Below are positions 35,691 to 50,614 of a stretch of 64,000 bases of DNA, piece by piece. The notes under the pieces were generated by a model. The model had not been told where the DNA came from and made no database searches. It worked only from the letters and a program-made list of their open reading frames with translations. The position numbers were made by a program, and so were the translations under genes. How positions within the stretch are numbered: position 1 is the first letter of the stretch; every line of letters begins with the position of its first letter. The stretch comes from Dillenia suffruticosa (lineage: Eukaryota > Streptophyta > Magnoliopsida > Dilleniales > Dilleniaceae): the NCBI GenBank assembly GCA_033439265.1, contig JAVTVX010000013.1:1328501-1392500 (forward strand). The letters are read 5' to 3'.

Positions 35691-38600
35691 ATGAGCGTGG
35701 TATCAGGTGTGATTTCAAGAAAAGTGTTGCCGGCATGTGGGAGTTTGTGCTTCTTCTGCCCTGCAATGAGGGCTCGCTCTCGCCAACCAGTCAAGCGTTA
35801 CAAGAAGCTCATTGCTGATATTTTTCCTCGCTCTCCGGTGTGGCTTTCTTTGATTCTTTTATTATTTTTTTATTTTTTGTGAATAAATTTCTTTTGGGGG
35901 TATTCATGTTTTTGATCTACAATTTTTGCATTTTGGTGATGGTGCTTGGTTATCTTGATAAGACCCACTTCGGATTATTCAGCTGTTGTGATTTTTCTTT
36001 TTGGGGTTTTATTTAAATTTTGTGTTGGATCATATGGGTTGAATCTAGAATTACTTGTCTTGCTTGGTCCTTGGACTTCGCAATTTAAGCAGTATTAATG
36101 CATCAAAATTTGGTGATTGATTCAGTCAAATCATCATGTAATGAACTGCATTGACAAATGTCTTGAGAAGTGGCTTCTCAACTGTTCATTTCCATGCCGT
36201 AATGGTAGAAAGGCTTTATCAATTCGTATAGCTGAGCCAGTTGTTTTTCAATTTTGAGTTGGGTCCCTGGGTCCCCACAAACGAATCCTGTAACTCTCCT
36301 CAACTAAAGTTAAGTCACAAGATCTTTGGTTTTGTTATATCCTGACATCTCTCTCTGGTCAAATACACAAAATCAGCCTATGTTAATTTTGTCCTGTCAA
36401 ATTTTACAAAGGCAAGAAACATGTTATTTCTTAATTAAGAAAATAGTTGAGGAGGTAATTTTCCTTGCACTTCTTTTGTATCATGCTTATTGATCTGCAT
36501 AGCATGACTTAGATTCCTTATGGCAATCATGCCTTTTATAATGCATTGACAGGATGAAGAACCAAATGATAGGAAAATTGGCAAACTCTGTGAGTACGCC
36601 GCAAAGAATCCCCTACGCATCCCGAAGGTATTTTTTTGTTCCACTGCTTTTTAAATTCACTTTAGATTGAAACAAAAATTATACTTTCTGCTATGTCATC
36701 TTATACTTTTCTTATGAGTGTCTCAGAAAAAGATGATGCATGATAGTGAAGGTAGGGCTGCCTATTGGGAGAATGGTGGGAGCAAATATTATGAATGTAT
36801 ACTGTGGATTATAGAAATTAGAAGGTGCTAGAAAAAATTTGGTTAGCTGATGAAAGAGAACTGAACTCCTTTTGTTTCACAAATAATTAAGTTACATTTT
36901 GTCCAATGTTGCATTTCTCCCCCTTTTGGGAAAGTGTATTGAGATTTATAGAGAAGACAAAGGAGAAGAAGATACTACTAAGAAGAGAAAGCAGATGAAA
37001 ACTTATTTTTAACCTAAATAACTAGATACTAAATTCGTGCTATATTTGTGATGCTTGAATATCCTAATAATAGTCATAGACTTCCAAAATAGTTGCTTCA
37101 GTTAGCATACAGATGAGACTCAAAATATCATTGATTGAAATAATCAAAATATAATTAATGCCCTAATATTCATTGATTGAATATTTTTAAATATTCAAAA
37201 TATCACTGAAATAGTACTTTCAATATCAAGAGAAATCAGAAGAGACAGACAATTGTAAATATTAAAATCGATAGCAGTTTCTAGCTTTCAACAAATTTTA
37301 ATCACACCTTATCTCCAAAATGTTTTTCCTGGAGATCTTTTTTCAGTAGTTTTAATCTTTAGTTTTTTGGGTTAAACTTTGTTGCATTGCATTGCATTTG
37401 CTTCGGAAGTTTTCATATGTTTAATGACTTAATGTCCCTATCAGTGTCTATGAAGTGTCAAATACGTGTCTGGATTTGGAAGAGAGTCTGGTTGGAAACT
37501 ATGCCCTATACAATTTGGACAAGGCTGAGAAGTGTGGTCTTCGTATATAAGAGCCTTTGTGTTTGTTGTTCTTGATGATGGTCTCTGACAAAAACAAGAC
37601 TCCCTAGAAAAGTCTTTCCAATGTAGATGTCCAAAGAAAATAGTGGCTGAGTGAAGGATTATGGATGGCTACTCATACCAGTAAATGTAACTTTATCCAT
37701 GAAAAATGTTTGGTGTTTCTCTCCTGTGTGCATTTTTTCATCTCATTACTTTCCTTTTGTGTGCTTGTTGCGCTGCATTTGTTTGCCATATTAAGTGGTT
37801 CAAGATGATTTAATACTTATTCTGTTTGGTCTTCTAACGAGGTTGCAAATGTGCTAAACAGATCACAACTTCTCTGGAGCAAAGATGTTACAAAGAACTG
37901 AGAAATGAGAACTTCAGATTTGCGAAAGTTGTTATGTGTATCTTTAGGAAATTGTTAGTTTCTTGCAAAGACCAAATGTGAGTTCCTTACAGTAAGATCT
38001 CATTTTGCTTTCTATATATGCAAATGCTTGTAATTGTTGGTGAAGTCATTTAGGTTTTTGACCTAATACAATACGTGGTGTACTCCATTTTCGTGACTTA
38101 AGAAGTTTTGTGTCTTCCAATACAAGTGTTTGACCATATGGAGGAAATGGAATGGGCTTAGAATTTTATTTCCAAATTTAAGCTTATCCTGAACGAGCTT
38201 TGCTTATCATAAAAATGTCAAAAGCTCCATAAGGCAGTTTTTTTATTGTTCAAATGACATGGGTGAAAGAAAGGCTTTTCATGTTCATCTGCATCATAAA
38301 TAACCTTATGCTGTTGAGAAGAGGAAGGTAATATAAGATAAGAAACGGCAGCTTTATGTATACACTTAATTAATCCTTTTTAATGACATTTGTCTTGTGT
38401 TGGGCTCAACTATATCATTTTAAAGACGCTTGGTATAGAAAATAACAAGGACCAAGTTCCCAATACATTTTTCTGAGTATTCACCTTGAGAGTTGGGCCT
38501 GTCAGCTGCTCATGGATTTTAATTAGTGACTACTAATAATTATATTTCAAAATGAAGCTTTGTACATGTGGTACATATGCAGATAGCACACACAAACACA

Positions 38601-41600
38601 CAAAAAGAGGTTTCTAAACCTATATATATATTCATGCTTTGTAAGTGCTGAGTCAAGAATCTGTCAGTGGATTACATTGACAGTATCAGAAAATTAGCAT
38701 TTTCTGATGAAAAATGCAATGCGTAGAGTTGCTCCTCACGTTTGTTGTAAAAATGCATCATCAGATTAATCTATTGACTTTTATTGGCTAAATCTCTTTA
38801 TTGAGCTATGGTTGCGAAATTTACAGGCCTCTGTTTGCAAGTAGCTTATTAAGTGTTATGCACACACTATTCGACCAATCTCGGCAGGATGACATGAGGG
38901 TTATAGGATGCCATACTCTCTTTGACTTTGTAAATAATCAGGTCAGTGTTGAACTTCCTTTTTATGGATTCCTTAAATTCGATGTTTCTGTAGAGTTTAG
39001 TAAACCAGTATTCATGATCAAGTTTTAAGGATTTTTCATATGGGAGTTTACTTATTTTTTTATGTATTTTGCAGAAAGATGGCACTTACATGTTTAACTT
39101 AGAAGGATTTATTCCAAAAGTCTGCCAGCTTGCTCAGGAAATGGGCAAGGATGACAGAGCACAGCAACTGCGGTCTGCTGCACTCCAAGCCATTTCATCC
39201 ATGGTATTTTGTCGAAATCCATTTTATCTATTGTCTTTAACATTTATTTAATCATCTGCTGAAAATGCAACATGTGGATCAACAATGAATTTCAATCCTT
39301 TTGCTATGGACAGAATGCATATTAATACTAATCTTGTTTATGTAAAATAATTATCAAATATCTCTGGGTAATTCCTTCCCCCTTTTTATCTCTTGTTTCC
39401 TTAAAATATTGATCTAGATTCACTTGAATCTTTGTCAAACAATGCACCTACTTATCTCTGTCATTACTAAAAAGGGAAAAAGAAGAAATATGGCACTTCC
39501 CCAAAAGACCTTAGTAACACAAGTTGCACATAAAATTTAATGCATTTAAGCTATTAAGGTTTATACTCATATTTGTTGAAAGCAGTTACATAGAGAACAA
39601 AAAAGCCATCATACGCATATATTTGGTTTGGTTGATGTTTAGTCCCTTTCCATTTTTTTCCTTCTTATTCTTTTCCCAAAATATAGTCAATCAAACGAGG
39701 AAACAGTGGCATTTTAAATGTTTATAATGTCAAAACATCAAGCAAGTTACACCAGACTGCTTGCGTGATTGAACACTGGCAATGGTGTTGTGACGGGTTT
39801 GAGAATAAGATAAATAACACCTTCCAGTTGTGCAAAGATCTTTCAAAGGACACTTCTTGAAAGCAGTGTATAAAACCTGTGTCATGGAAGCTCAAAAATC
39901 ATGTCATGGAAGCTCAAAAATCAGTTCAGTCTACAATTTTCTTCAAATATGCCATTCTTCACGATAAGTATGGAACATTATTAGCAGTTGTTTAGTACTT
40001 GGTCACCTAGATCAAAAGTGAGTTGTTCAATGTTAGCAAGACTACATAAAACAACTCTGTTTTGGAAATCAATATGTTACATCTACTTGAATTTGGTGTC
40101 TTTTCCCTTCCTAGATATACTGGAGATTAACATCTGGATCATCTAATTATGGCCATTCTTTATCTTTTGATTTCTGCAGGTTTGGTTCATGGGTGAACAC
40201 TCTCATATTTCAGTTGAGTTTGATAATGTAGGCCATCAAAACCTATTGATCTTCAATTTTATTATCTGATTATTATCGTATGGTAATTTTATGTCAATTC
40301 CAACCATATCTTTTGGCATTACTATATAGACATGTATCTTATGTGCTGATTGTTGCTGTCATATAATCCTACTCATAATCCATGATGAATTGGCTGTATA
40401 GTAATGAATTTCTCTTTTTATTATTCCATTCTCTTCATTCTCTTGCCATTGACAATTACTATATAAAGACAGAATATAAACCTGAGCATTGACTTCCTGT
40501 TCATGCCATGGTATTTGGGGAGAAGGAGTACATTAGGATTTATGTCCAATTGGAATTGTTATGTTGATGATGAGATAACATCGGAAGTTTGTTGCATGCA
40601 TGTTAAAATGACCTACTGCCAATTTTTGACATTATACCTCCAAGGTTTGCAACATGCTGCTCTTGTTTCTGGAGTCCCTCAACCATAATTGAACTGTCTA
40701 ATTGCTATGGAGGCACTCTCTTTGAGCTTTGGTAGCAATTTGGAAGCAGAAAAATAACATGCGCATGACAGAATATATCTCTATATATATAGAGAGAGAG
40801 AGAGTTTTAGAAGCATATGGATTACATGTTTTGATGCAAGAACCTGCTCTTGCTTGTTTCATGGAAGTGAAGTTAAGGTCACAGGGGTGGAAGAAGAAAG
40901 CAGGATCACCTTGGTGTCAGAGTGGAATGGGATAAATTTACAGTTTTCATCAGTGTTCTTGTTTGATACCAGGGTTACTTTCTAGAGTGGAGTCAGATTC
41001 AGGTGTTTGATAATGTCTGAGTAGTTGGATTAGTTCTATCCTAAGTTTCCTGTTTGCCTGTTCATTTTATCTTTTCCAAATGTCATGTTTCTATTATTTC
41101 TTTGAAGATTGCAAGGTCTAAGATTATCCTTATGCTTGGATAACCCAATTCTAGATCTAAAGTCTTCTCTTGGGATCCTCACATGGACTATTGCTAAACC
41201 TTTTGCTGGTAGAATAATGTCTACATATTGGGTGACAACTGCTGATGCCTGCCAGCATGGTCGCAAATTCGTCCTAGACTGATACATTTGCCTATAACAG
41301 TCGTTAGAAATGGTAATTATCATTGCACAACGGCTGCTTGTGACCCCTTTTCCAGTCCATGAAAAGATTGGCCAGTTTGAGTGGCTTCTTTTCACTGCAA
41401 CTGGCCTGTAGATTCTTTTTACTTCCTGACAACAAACCACCTGCTAGATTAAAGGTCCACTTAATCCTTGCCCCTGAAATTATTTGAACCGGATTAGTTT
41501 TCTTCTGAGATCAACTGGTATGGAGTCAACAGTATCTCATCCGTCACCCAATTATCGCTCTATAGCTAATTTTTTTCCCTTTCTTTGAAGCTCACATTGG

Positions 41601-44600
41601 AAGTTGTGGCTTTTTCTCATTGAGGTTTCTTACCTTATATATGAAATTTGCTTTGATGGCAAAACTTGACTTCATTTGTGTTACGCCTGTTGGAAAGCTT
41701 TGTGTCTGTGCCTCCATCCTTTATATCTGAAAATATTTTGACCCTCTTGACCCTTGTGCCGGGGAGCAGATTGTTTCAGTAGTCTTAGAAAATTATGGAG
41801 GCCTTGCGAAAGCCTCAGGGAATGCTGACCATGATGAGAACGGATGGGTTCAGCACGTGGCTAAAGTTGAAGGTCATAACATTTCATCATCACGAGATGT
41901 CATGTCAAAGGTTCAGTCATGGAGGACAGTTGTGAATGAGAAAGGCGAGATAAATGTTACAGCGTAATCTTCTTTGCTTCAATCATCTAATTACATCTAA
42001 ATTCTTTCATGCGGTTAGTTAGGTCCTGATATTCTAAATTTCTTTCCACAGGGAAGATGCCAATAATCCTTGCTTTTGGTCAAGGGTTTCTCTGCGCAAT
42101 ATGGCCAATTTAGCCAGGGAGGCTACAACAACACGGCGTGTTTTGGAATCATTATTCCGGTATTTTGATAATGGAAATTTGTGGTCCCTGGAAAAGGGAA
42201 TTGCACTTCCAGTTCTCATGGACATGCAGTTGTTAATGGATAGTTCTGGTATACACCCTTGGCTCTATTACCGCACATTATTTGTTTAACTTGGGCCCTG
42301 AGATATCTTCTTTGTCATTGATGATGCTATTTTTTTGTTCTTTTTTGTTTTACTATGCTTGGATTATCAGCTGACCTTTGCTTTTCAATTTATTGGGCTT
42401 CTCACTGTTATACAGGGGAAAATACACACTATCTGATATCCATCTTAGTTAAGCATCTTGATCACAAAAATGTCCTTAAACAACCTGACATGCAACTTGA
42501 CATTGTTGAGGTTACCACATCTCTTGCTCGGCAAGCAAAGATTCAGAGTTCGGTAGCAATAATTGGCGCAGTTAGTGATGTCATGAGGCATTTGCGGAAA
42601 AGCATACACTGTTCAATTGATGATGATAATCTGGGTGCTGATGTAATAAAGTGGAACAGAAAGTTTAGAGAAGCAGTGGATGAGTGCCTCGTGCAGTTGT
42701 CCTGTAAGGTTGTGTTCATCTCTTGTATCTTATTTCAATAGCCACAAGGACATCTTTAAGTGGTTGTTTTAAGTTATTGTCTAAAAGTAGTCATACTATT
42801 TTGAGTATCCGGGTAGTGAAATTTCAGATATCTGTTGTCAGTGTTGGGTTATGTAGAAATGCTTAAACCACATTGCCATTAAACAGGTAGGAGATGCAGG
42901 CCCAATTCTTGACTTGATGGCTGGAATTTTGGAGAACATTTCCACAATTACAGTAATAGCCAGAACTACAACTGCCGCTGTTTATCGCACAGCTCAAATT
43001 GTAGCATCTATACCAAACTTGTCATACCAAAACAAGGCAAGGGAAATCTTTTACTCCCCTTCCACCTCTTCTTGATCTCCGTGCTCAATCTTGCATCTTA
43101 ATTTTAATGTTGTTTCCCTTGTTAGGCATTCCCTGAGGCATTGTTTCATCAACTACTTCTATCTATGCTCCATCCAGATTATGAAACTCGTGTTGGAGCT
43201 CACCAAATATTCTCTGTTGTCCTTGTGCCATCTTCTGTTTGCCCTCACCCTACCTCTGGAACTCCCGAGTTAAAGAATGCATTAGTTCTTCCGAGGACTC
43301 TCTCAAGAACTGTTTCTGTCTTCTCTTCGTCAGCAGCTCTTTTTGATAAATTGAGAAGGGAAAAATTTTCCTCAAGGGAGAATAACCAAGACAAGGAAAA
43401 AAATCCTAACGATGGAGAAGCTAAAAGCAGTGTTAATGGCATGTTGAATAGATTGAAGTCATCCTATAGTCGTGTTTATAGTTCAAGACATCTCAATGTA
43501 CCTTCAACAACAGAAGGAAATTCTTCAGCTATCCCAGAGAAGGAAAAGGTGGGTAATGATGATTTCTCATTTGCTTTTGAAATGCATTTTGGTCTGGCAA
43601 TGGAAATTAAATATTCAGTCCATTGTAATATCTTTATGATAGTGTTGGCTTTTGTGGGGGCTTGGTCACGGGATAACCTATAAACCAGAGCTCAGGCCTG
43701 AGCCTGGCTTTAGGCAGGACTCCATCAACAATTCGGAGTTCTACTTTCTTGAATTGAGTCTTATTCTGAATCAATATTCGTGCTGCTTTCTTCGCCTTCA
43801 ATTCATATAACATGCTCATTTGTTAATATTTCAGGAGGCCTATTCCTTGAGATTGAGTAGCCATCAGATTAGCCTCCTACTTTCATCAATTTGGTCACAG
43901 TCAGTTTCACCTGCTAATATGCCCAAAAATTATGAAGCTATTGCTCATACCTATAGCCTAATTTTACTGTTCTCCAGGGCAAAGGTAAATTCTTTTGATG
44001 ACATTTATATGATTTCTTATCATCTCTATTGTTGTCTTTGTTTAGTTGTTGCTCCTACTTTGGAAAGAACATCCAATGGCCACTTTCTTTCACAGAGCTT
44101 CCCACTATGCCAGCTTGATGGATCCATATAGCATTTATTGCAGAAAAAGGACAAGTAGATGATTTTGCATCACATATTATTGTTGAAGTTGTGTAAACTG
44201 GGATAGTTGACGATGGGTTTATGAGGTTGCAAAAGCCTTTTCCTATCATTATTTTTTTTTTATTTGAGTTCAACTGATAAGGTTAAACCTCTGTCCAAAA
44301 TTCAAATATCTAACCTTGAGTTAACAATTTGTGGTTTTCTAAAGCTTGTTATATTTTTCCCAGACATCCCTCATTTCATGTGTCTTCCTTAAATTTCCTT
44401 ATTGGCTCCCCATATGTCCTTGTAGAGCGTTCAACCTGCACCACGGAACTACTTCTGGTGCTGTAGTTGGTCAATAATTTATATGAAAATTTCCTAGTTT
44501 ACTATTTGCTGCTACCCTTGCAATTTAATGCATTTGAAACTGAATTAGAATAAAGATCCCAATGGTTGTTGCATGAAATCTCGCTACTGCCATAAGCAAT

Positions 44601-47600
44601 TACCACTCTTTCCTTAGCTTTTTAGGATGTTTTTCTTTTCCAATTGCACTGACCTGTGATATAACACTCACGTCTGATGGCCAATGATAGATGATTTTTT
44701 AATTTTTCTTGCAGCAATCTAGTCATGAGATACTTGTTCGGAGTTTTCACTTAGCAATGTCCTTACGAAGTATTTCTATCAGTGAAGGAGGTAAATTCTC
44801 AAAGTATGGCCTGCTTTTCTTGGACGGAATAAAGTGTATAACAATACCACTTTTTCCCTTTCTTCTTTTACTCCGATCATACTTGCTGTAGCTGTTGCTT
44901 CTTATGTCAACAGTTGTCATTAAAGAATGCATCTGTGTGGTTGTTCACTGGAGATAGTGTAGTAATAACTATCTTGCAGTCCTTGACCGGAAGTTGTAGC
45001 ATCATAGGAATATGAATGCCGCATCATGTATTGAATAGTAATTTATTTGTTAAGTGTCACTTAGTAGGAACTAGTAATGAACGATTTAAAATTTAGTAAA
45101 GGATGTTTGTCCAAGTTGTTTTCAGAATTACAAGAAGAGTGGTTTCAGGTGGTGGAAGTTATAGATTCTTAGGGTGTATATACTAAACTAGTAAAAGTAT
45201 GATGCTATGCTACTGCTGCAACATTTCCCATCTTTAAGGTGATGTGCTACGTAAAGTAGGTTCATGTGATCTTATGTTCTCTGCAGATGATTACTTACAT
45301 TTTCTATTTTTAACTTACATCTTAACTTTGTGTCACGTTTACCGGAGATGGTCTGTCATAATTTTTATTTATTTATTTTATGAGCAGGGGACCTTCCGCC
45401 TTCACGCCGCAGATCGCTCTTCGCATTGGCAATTTCTATGATGATCTTCTTATCAAAAGCTTACAATATTCTTCCACTTGCTTCTTGTGCCAAGGCAGCA
45501 CTTACGGATAAAATAGTATGTCACTGGCTAACATCTACTCATAATAGAGGTCTTCCACTATTCACTGAATGTGGAAGGATTTCCTTTCCATCCATCTATG
45601 ATAATACTTGTAGAAAGTTTTTCTTTCTTTCTTTCTGCTTTTTCCATGTTGCCATGCAAATGGAGTATCCTGTATTTTGGGTTTCATTGTTTTTTTGCTG
45701 TTTTGTTTCTATCAATTGACCAAAATATAGCACTACATTCATTATCAAGTTCCTTAGTGACCAAATTTCCTTTCTTCTTTTGTCAAGTAACCCACATTTC
45801 AATCATTCTGATATAGCTTGCTTTTAGGGCTATTTGGTGTTACGTGAGTGCTCATGCATTCAAGGCCACCAATGCATGTCGATGACATCCACCAGGGGAG
45901 AATGGCCTATCCAAATAATAATCTATTTGTTGACTGCCAACATGCTGTGTTTGGAACTTGCTAGCTAGGACAATTATCAGATGCCACTGAGCATTTACTT
46001 TAAGCACTAATTACCCGTTGCTGTACACTTATTATGTTTCTCCATTCTTTTGTGATAGCTCCCAATTCAACCAGTTCAAATTTTAATCAAGCAAGCAACT
46101 GAAAAGCCCCTGGCTAGGGCAGACTTTAGTGACATGTTTATCAACAATTTAGTGAAAGCGAAACAATAACAATGCTGATGCTGTTGTTATGTTATTTAAT
46201 GTTGTCATAATAACAGCTGAAGTCATGTTCATACTTCACTTGGAAAAATAGAATAATAAATTCAACCTGATTAAATGAACATTGTCCTCCAGCTTTCCAT
46301 CCATTAGGTTGAGTTTTGAACTCATAACTTGTCAATTGCCCCTATGGGTGGGTTAGGGGTGTGGGGTTTCAAAAGCTGCCTCATTGGCCACTTTTGTATC
46401 TGACAATTGAACTAGAATAGACATTGTAGGATTGACAAAATATTTCATGTAATACATTTAAGAGGTATTTGTTAATTTCTCTGACATTATTCAAATCAGT
46501 AAGCTGGAATTTCACATCACTTAGATTCGCACTTTGTAATTTCCCTATTATATTTTAGTGCACTTGGTAGATGCTTGCTATTAAAGAATTACATTTTAAA
46601 TTAATGCTTTTCATCTCTCACTTGCCCGAGAATGTTGCAACTTTGGAAGAAACTTGGACAGTGATTGTGAAGCCTATCTTTGTTCACTCGCAATAATTGC
46701 ATTTATTCAAAATAACTCTTCCCTTAGGAAAGAAGTGAAGAAAAAGGAAGTTTTTCTATGTATCTAATAGAATTTGGCATCAGAAAGCCAGATGAATGTG
46801 GCCTACTGGTTTTATTGTCACATGAAAGTACAACTCTGTTGTCTTAAATTGAATCATGGCTAAATGTAGTACTATGTTTCTGGCAGGTTGATCCGTATCT
46901 GCGATTAGTTGGTGATAGCAAGCTGCAAGCTGTTAACAGTGAATCACGGGTTTATGGATCTAAAGAAGATGATAATTCTGCCCTAAAATCTCTTTCAGAG
47001 GTAAAAATCACCGAGGACCAGACAAAGGAATCCTTTGCTTCTATGATCATCAGCAGCTTGGAAAATGTGTCAGATGTAATAATTCTTTGTGGGGTTCTTA
47101 AGCTTTAATATCAGGATTATTGAATAAGTTAATCGATTGTGTCATTATTGTGCAGTCTGAGTCTTCCAAAATGAGGGAGGAATTATTGCTGAATGAATTT
47201 TTGCCTGATGACGTGTGTCCTCTAACTACTCAATTGCATCAGCTGGACTCGAGAGTGAATACAATTAAAGAGGAGGTTAGGTGCCTTAGCATCTAAAAGT
47301 TTTCACTTTCGACATCAAGCTTGGCCTTACATAATTTCTATCGTTATTCTGCAGGCAACTCCTCTTTTCACAATTGATGATGATGGCTTGCCAGATTCTT
47401 TTGAAAGTCAGACTAAACCTGATGAACTCGTGACCCTGGAGAATCCTGATCTTTTGAGTGTAAATCAACTTCTTGAATCGGTATGTTGCGCCATTCTTTT
47501 TCTTTATTCTCTCATGGACACTGGGGAAATCAGCAACCTCTGTTTATCCATTCAAAGGAGATTATTAGACTTGTCTTTGCTGAGTCTATGTGGAAAGTTG

Positions 47601-50600
47601 AATCCTGGAAGTAGTTTGTTTGTTTTGTTTCATTTTTGTTCTTTTCCTTCTCCTTTTGGTTCTTTTTTGCCAGGCCTGAGAAATGGAAGTTCTCGGTTGG
47701 GGGCTTTGTCATTTTTGTTAACAAAGGAACATTTTTACTTCGTGACTTGGACATCCTTGGGTTTTGATTTACATTATCATGCTGAGTTGGTTAAAATTGG
47801 TCCTTACCGGCTGCCTTTTAGTCACTAGCAGCTTAACCATTTTTGTGGCATTAGTTGCTGATTTGAATTTGAAAATGAATTGATAAATTTGTTTTCGTAT
47901 TATTGGTTCCTAATGGAATTGAATAATCATATTAGAGTGTGAATTGCTAAGTTCAGAAATCAACGAGGTGTAATCAACAAAGGTCGCTTAAAAAATGGGG
48001 CAACTAAGCATCTTGAAAATTTACTGCAAAGTTATTGAAGAGTATGGCCCTAGAGTAAGTGACATGTGTCCTAAGATGGACTTGAGATGATACGTAAATA
48101 ATGTGATCCACTAGAGAAAACAACACCATATTGAGCCTGATATTCTTATTGCTGATCGAATTGTTTGTTGTTGTTGCTGCACAGTTAACAGTTTTGGCAA
48201 GAAAGCAAGTTTAAGGAGTCAGTGCTCTTATTAGATTAGCCAGACCTTATCGTTCAAACCTAGTTTTCATTTCAATGTTTGACTAGGAAGGGCTTCACTC
48301 TGCTCCCTGAAATTTTCTGCAGATTCAAAAGTTAGCATCAAAATTGCTGCAGATGATATGCATATTCTGAGCTAGAAGCCATGAACACATGTCCCATGTT
48401 ATATTACTCTTTATTTTATTCTATCCATTGAGGTATTTGTGGCTTTTGTAAGTACCTACAAACTTTTTGTATGTTTGGAACTTTGCTTCACTGTTACACA
48501 CGTCGAACTTCCTTGGCAAAAGCAGTTACCTTCTTATTCTGGATGCTATATGTTTTGCCTGTAATCTGTTTTTTTTTTTGGGGGGGGGTAATAAATAGTA
48601 ATGTTCCTTCTACTGGACTTCAGTGTTGAGGTTGTCTCTGTTCCTCGTTGGATGTGGCAACTCTGGTTGATATCATTTCTTGTGTTCGGAGTTATTTCCT
48701 TCGCCTTTGAACTTTATTTTTTGTTGTGGAATCACCAAGATTATGCTTGCAATGCAACAGATCCTTGAGACAGCTCATCAAGTTGGAAGGTATTCGGTCT
48801 CAACAGCACCTGATTTCTCTTACATGGAAATGGCTCATCACTGTGAGTCCTTACTGATGGGAAAGCAGCAGAAGATGTCTAACTTGATGAATGTCCAACA
48901 GAAACCGGAAAGTTCAATTATTAATACTCTACAAAGTCATGATGATGAGGCAAAAGTATTGGTTCATGGGGTAAGTCCTTGCTTTTGTTCTCAACCTGCA
49001 ACTAAGCATAACATGATTCAAAAAAAAAAAAGTGAATTTAAGCATGAAATATGGAGTGAAAATCGGTTCCATTTCCCTGTGAAATGTGCTATATTGTTAA
49101 TTATGATCAGATATTGGGCACACAATATTGTGTGAGATACTCATATTTTTAAATGTCTTCTAAGAAAAGAAAGGGATCTATTAGGGATAGTGGGCGCATA
49201 TATTTTGCCTTCAGGATTATCTATAGCTTCTTCACAGTGCTTCTTCACAGTTCCCATGTTTCCATATGTCTATAGGAGCTCGAAAAACATATTGCCGGAT
49301 CAACAGAAATAGATAAATCTTATGAAATACTTCATGCCCACCTAAAAACAAATTTGATCGGAAAATGCAGTACCATGGACACAGAACTATTCCAAATAAG
49401 GAGTTTTACAGATTTTGGATTCCATATTAATGATTGCATCCCCCTCCTCCTCCCCCCTCCCCCCTCCCCCCTCCCAGGGGAACTGGAAATAATCAGTAGC
49501 AGAGGTTAGATTAAGAATACATCAGCCAAAAAAGACATTCAGCAAAATGAGGAATTTTTTTTACTCAAACTACATAATCATCAATGTTGTGAGGAACGAA
49601 AAACCTAAGGTGCCTTTTGCCAACTACAAACTTAAAAACTAATATTCATTTAACCTCTCTTGACATGGAATTCTAGGTGTGGTATATAGGAAAAACTTTA
49701 GATGCACCTTTGGAAATAGAAAATCCTTATGTATGACCGCAGGCCCCTCGGACGAGTGCCTACTGTTTCCTTTATCCTTCCCCTGCGGCTGGTTTCAAGC
49801 ATTCCCACTCCCTTCTAAGACAAGTTTTAGAAATCATATTACATGAGAATTTGCGTAGCTAAAGAACATAATTTAGGAATGGCAATGTGGAATAAATTAA
49901 ATATGGAAAGATCTACATGGCATAAGGCCTAGAACGTTGGTCTTTTATTTTATGTTTATTTTTAAACCTAGACTACATTGTGGAAGGAACTACATGAGGT
50001 GGCATTAACGTCAGAAAGCAATCCCATTTTTAGCCACCCTCAGTTTTTATTTTATTCTATTCTATTCTATTTTTTGCCATGCAGATGATAATCACATGCT
50101 ACCATACACATATGGACAACTGTTCACTTGGTTGTTGGTACTAATTGGTGGACTGCTTCTGTAAAATTCCAGAAATGTTTACATAGGTTATAAGTATTTA
50201 TGAGGTGAAAATACTAATTGGTAAGAAATTATAATATCATCAACGTCCGGTTTTATTGCCATATCATATGGTATTATATCTTGCTCTTTGCAACAAAAGG
50301 TGATGCATATTGGTAACAAGCAATTTAATTGCACATCATGTTTGCCTTTGTGCTTGCTGGGAACTAAGTCTTTTGAGTGTCAAGATCTTTGCCTCATACC
50401 ACTGCAGCACTATATTTCTTCCCTAAATCTTGAAAGGGTTATCTAATTTGTAATGCAGGCTGGAAATCCTTTCATTGATCAGCCGAGTGTTAATTCACAA
50501 AAACCACCTCTTTTTCCAATGCCATGCGCTACGGAGTTCCAGCAGCAACCCCAGTTCTTCAGACTACCAGCATCGAGTCCATATGACAACTTTCTAAAGG

Positions 50601-50614
50601 CTGCTGGGTGTTGA
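35691..50614 (+). CDS. EFR3-like ARM-repeat protein (EFOP family)
   Basis: Plant homologue of yeast/animal EFR3. Arabidopsis EFOP proteins help anchor the PI4K-alpha1 lipid-kinase complex at the plasma membrane. Exons: 35691-35837, 36553-36627, 37862-37977, 38827-38941, 39075-39203, 40180-40227, 41770-41963, 42052-42248, 42416-42708, 42887-43036, 43126-43548, 43835-43984, 44715-44790, 45388-45515, 46887-47075, 47156-47275, 47355-47480, 48761-48970 and 50459-50614. The joined frame is open, giving 1013 residues (Arabidopsis relatives are about 980). N-terminal cysteines C16, C20 and C23 beside a basic stretch (RARSRQPVKRYKK) fit S-acylation and membrane contact. Helical ARM/HEAT-type repeats fill most of the protein. 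A serine-rich central region (SRTVSVFSSSAALFDKLRRE) and the conserved ending SPYDNFLKAAGC follow. Intron 10 begins with GC rather than GT. The nearest Arabidopsis relatives are At2g41830 and At5g21080; gene order points to the first. Confidence 0.92.
39882..39925. repeat. 22-bp direct duplication in intron 5 of the EFR3-like gene
   Basis: GTCATGGAAGCTCAAAAATC occurs twice in a row, with a two-base link. Confidence 0.85.
49440..49475 (-). repeat. C-tract array with G-quadruplex potential on the minus strand
   Basis: Several runs of three to six C are separated by single T residues in the long intron 18 of the EFR3-like gene. The complementary strand has at least four G runs of three or more with one-base loops, a very favourable G-quadruplex pattern; the plus strand could form an i-motif. 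Confidence 0.75.

Noticed and set aside
41036..41440. 134-codon minus-strand frame inside intron 6 of the EFR3-like gene
   Set aside because: No domain or transposon motif recognised; treated as a chance frame in an intron.
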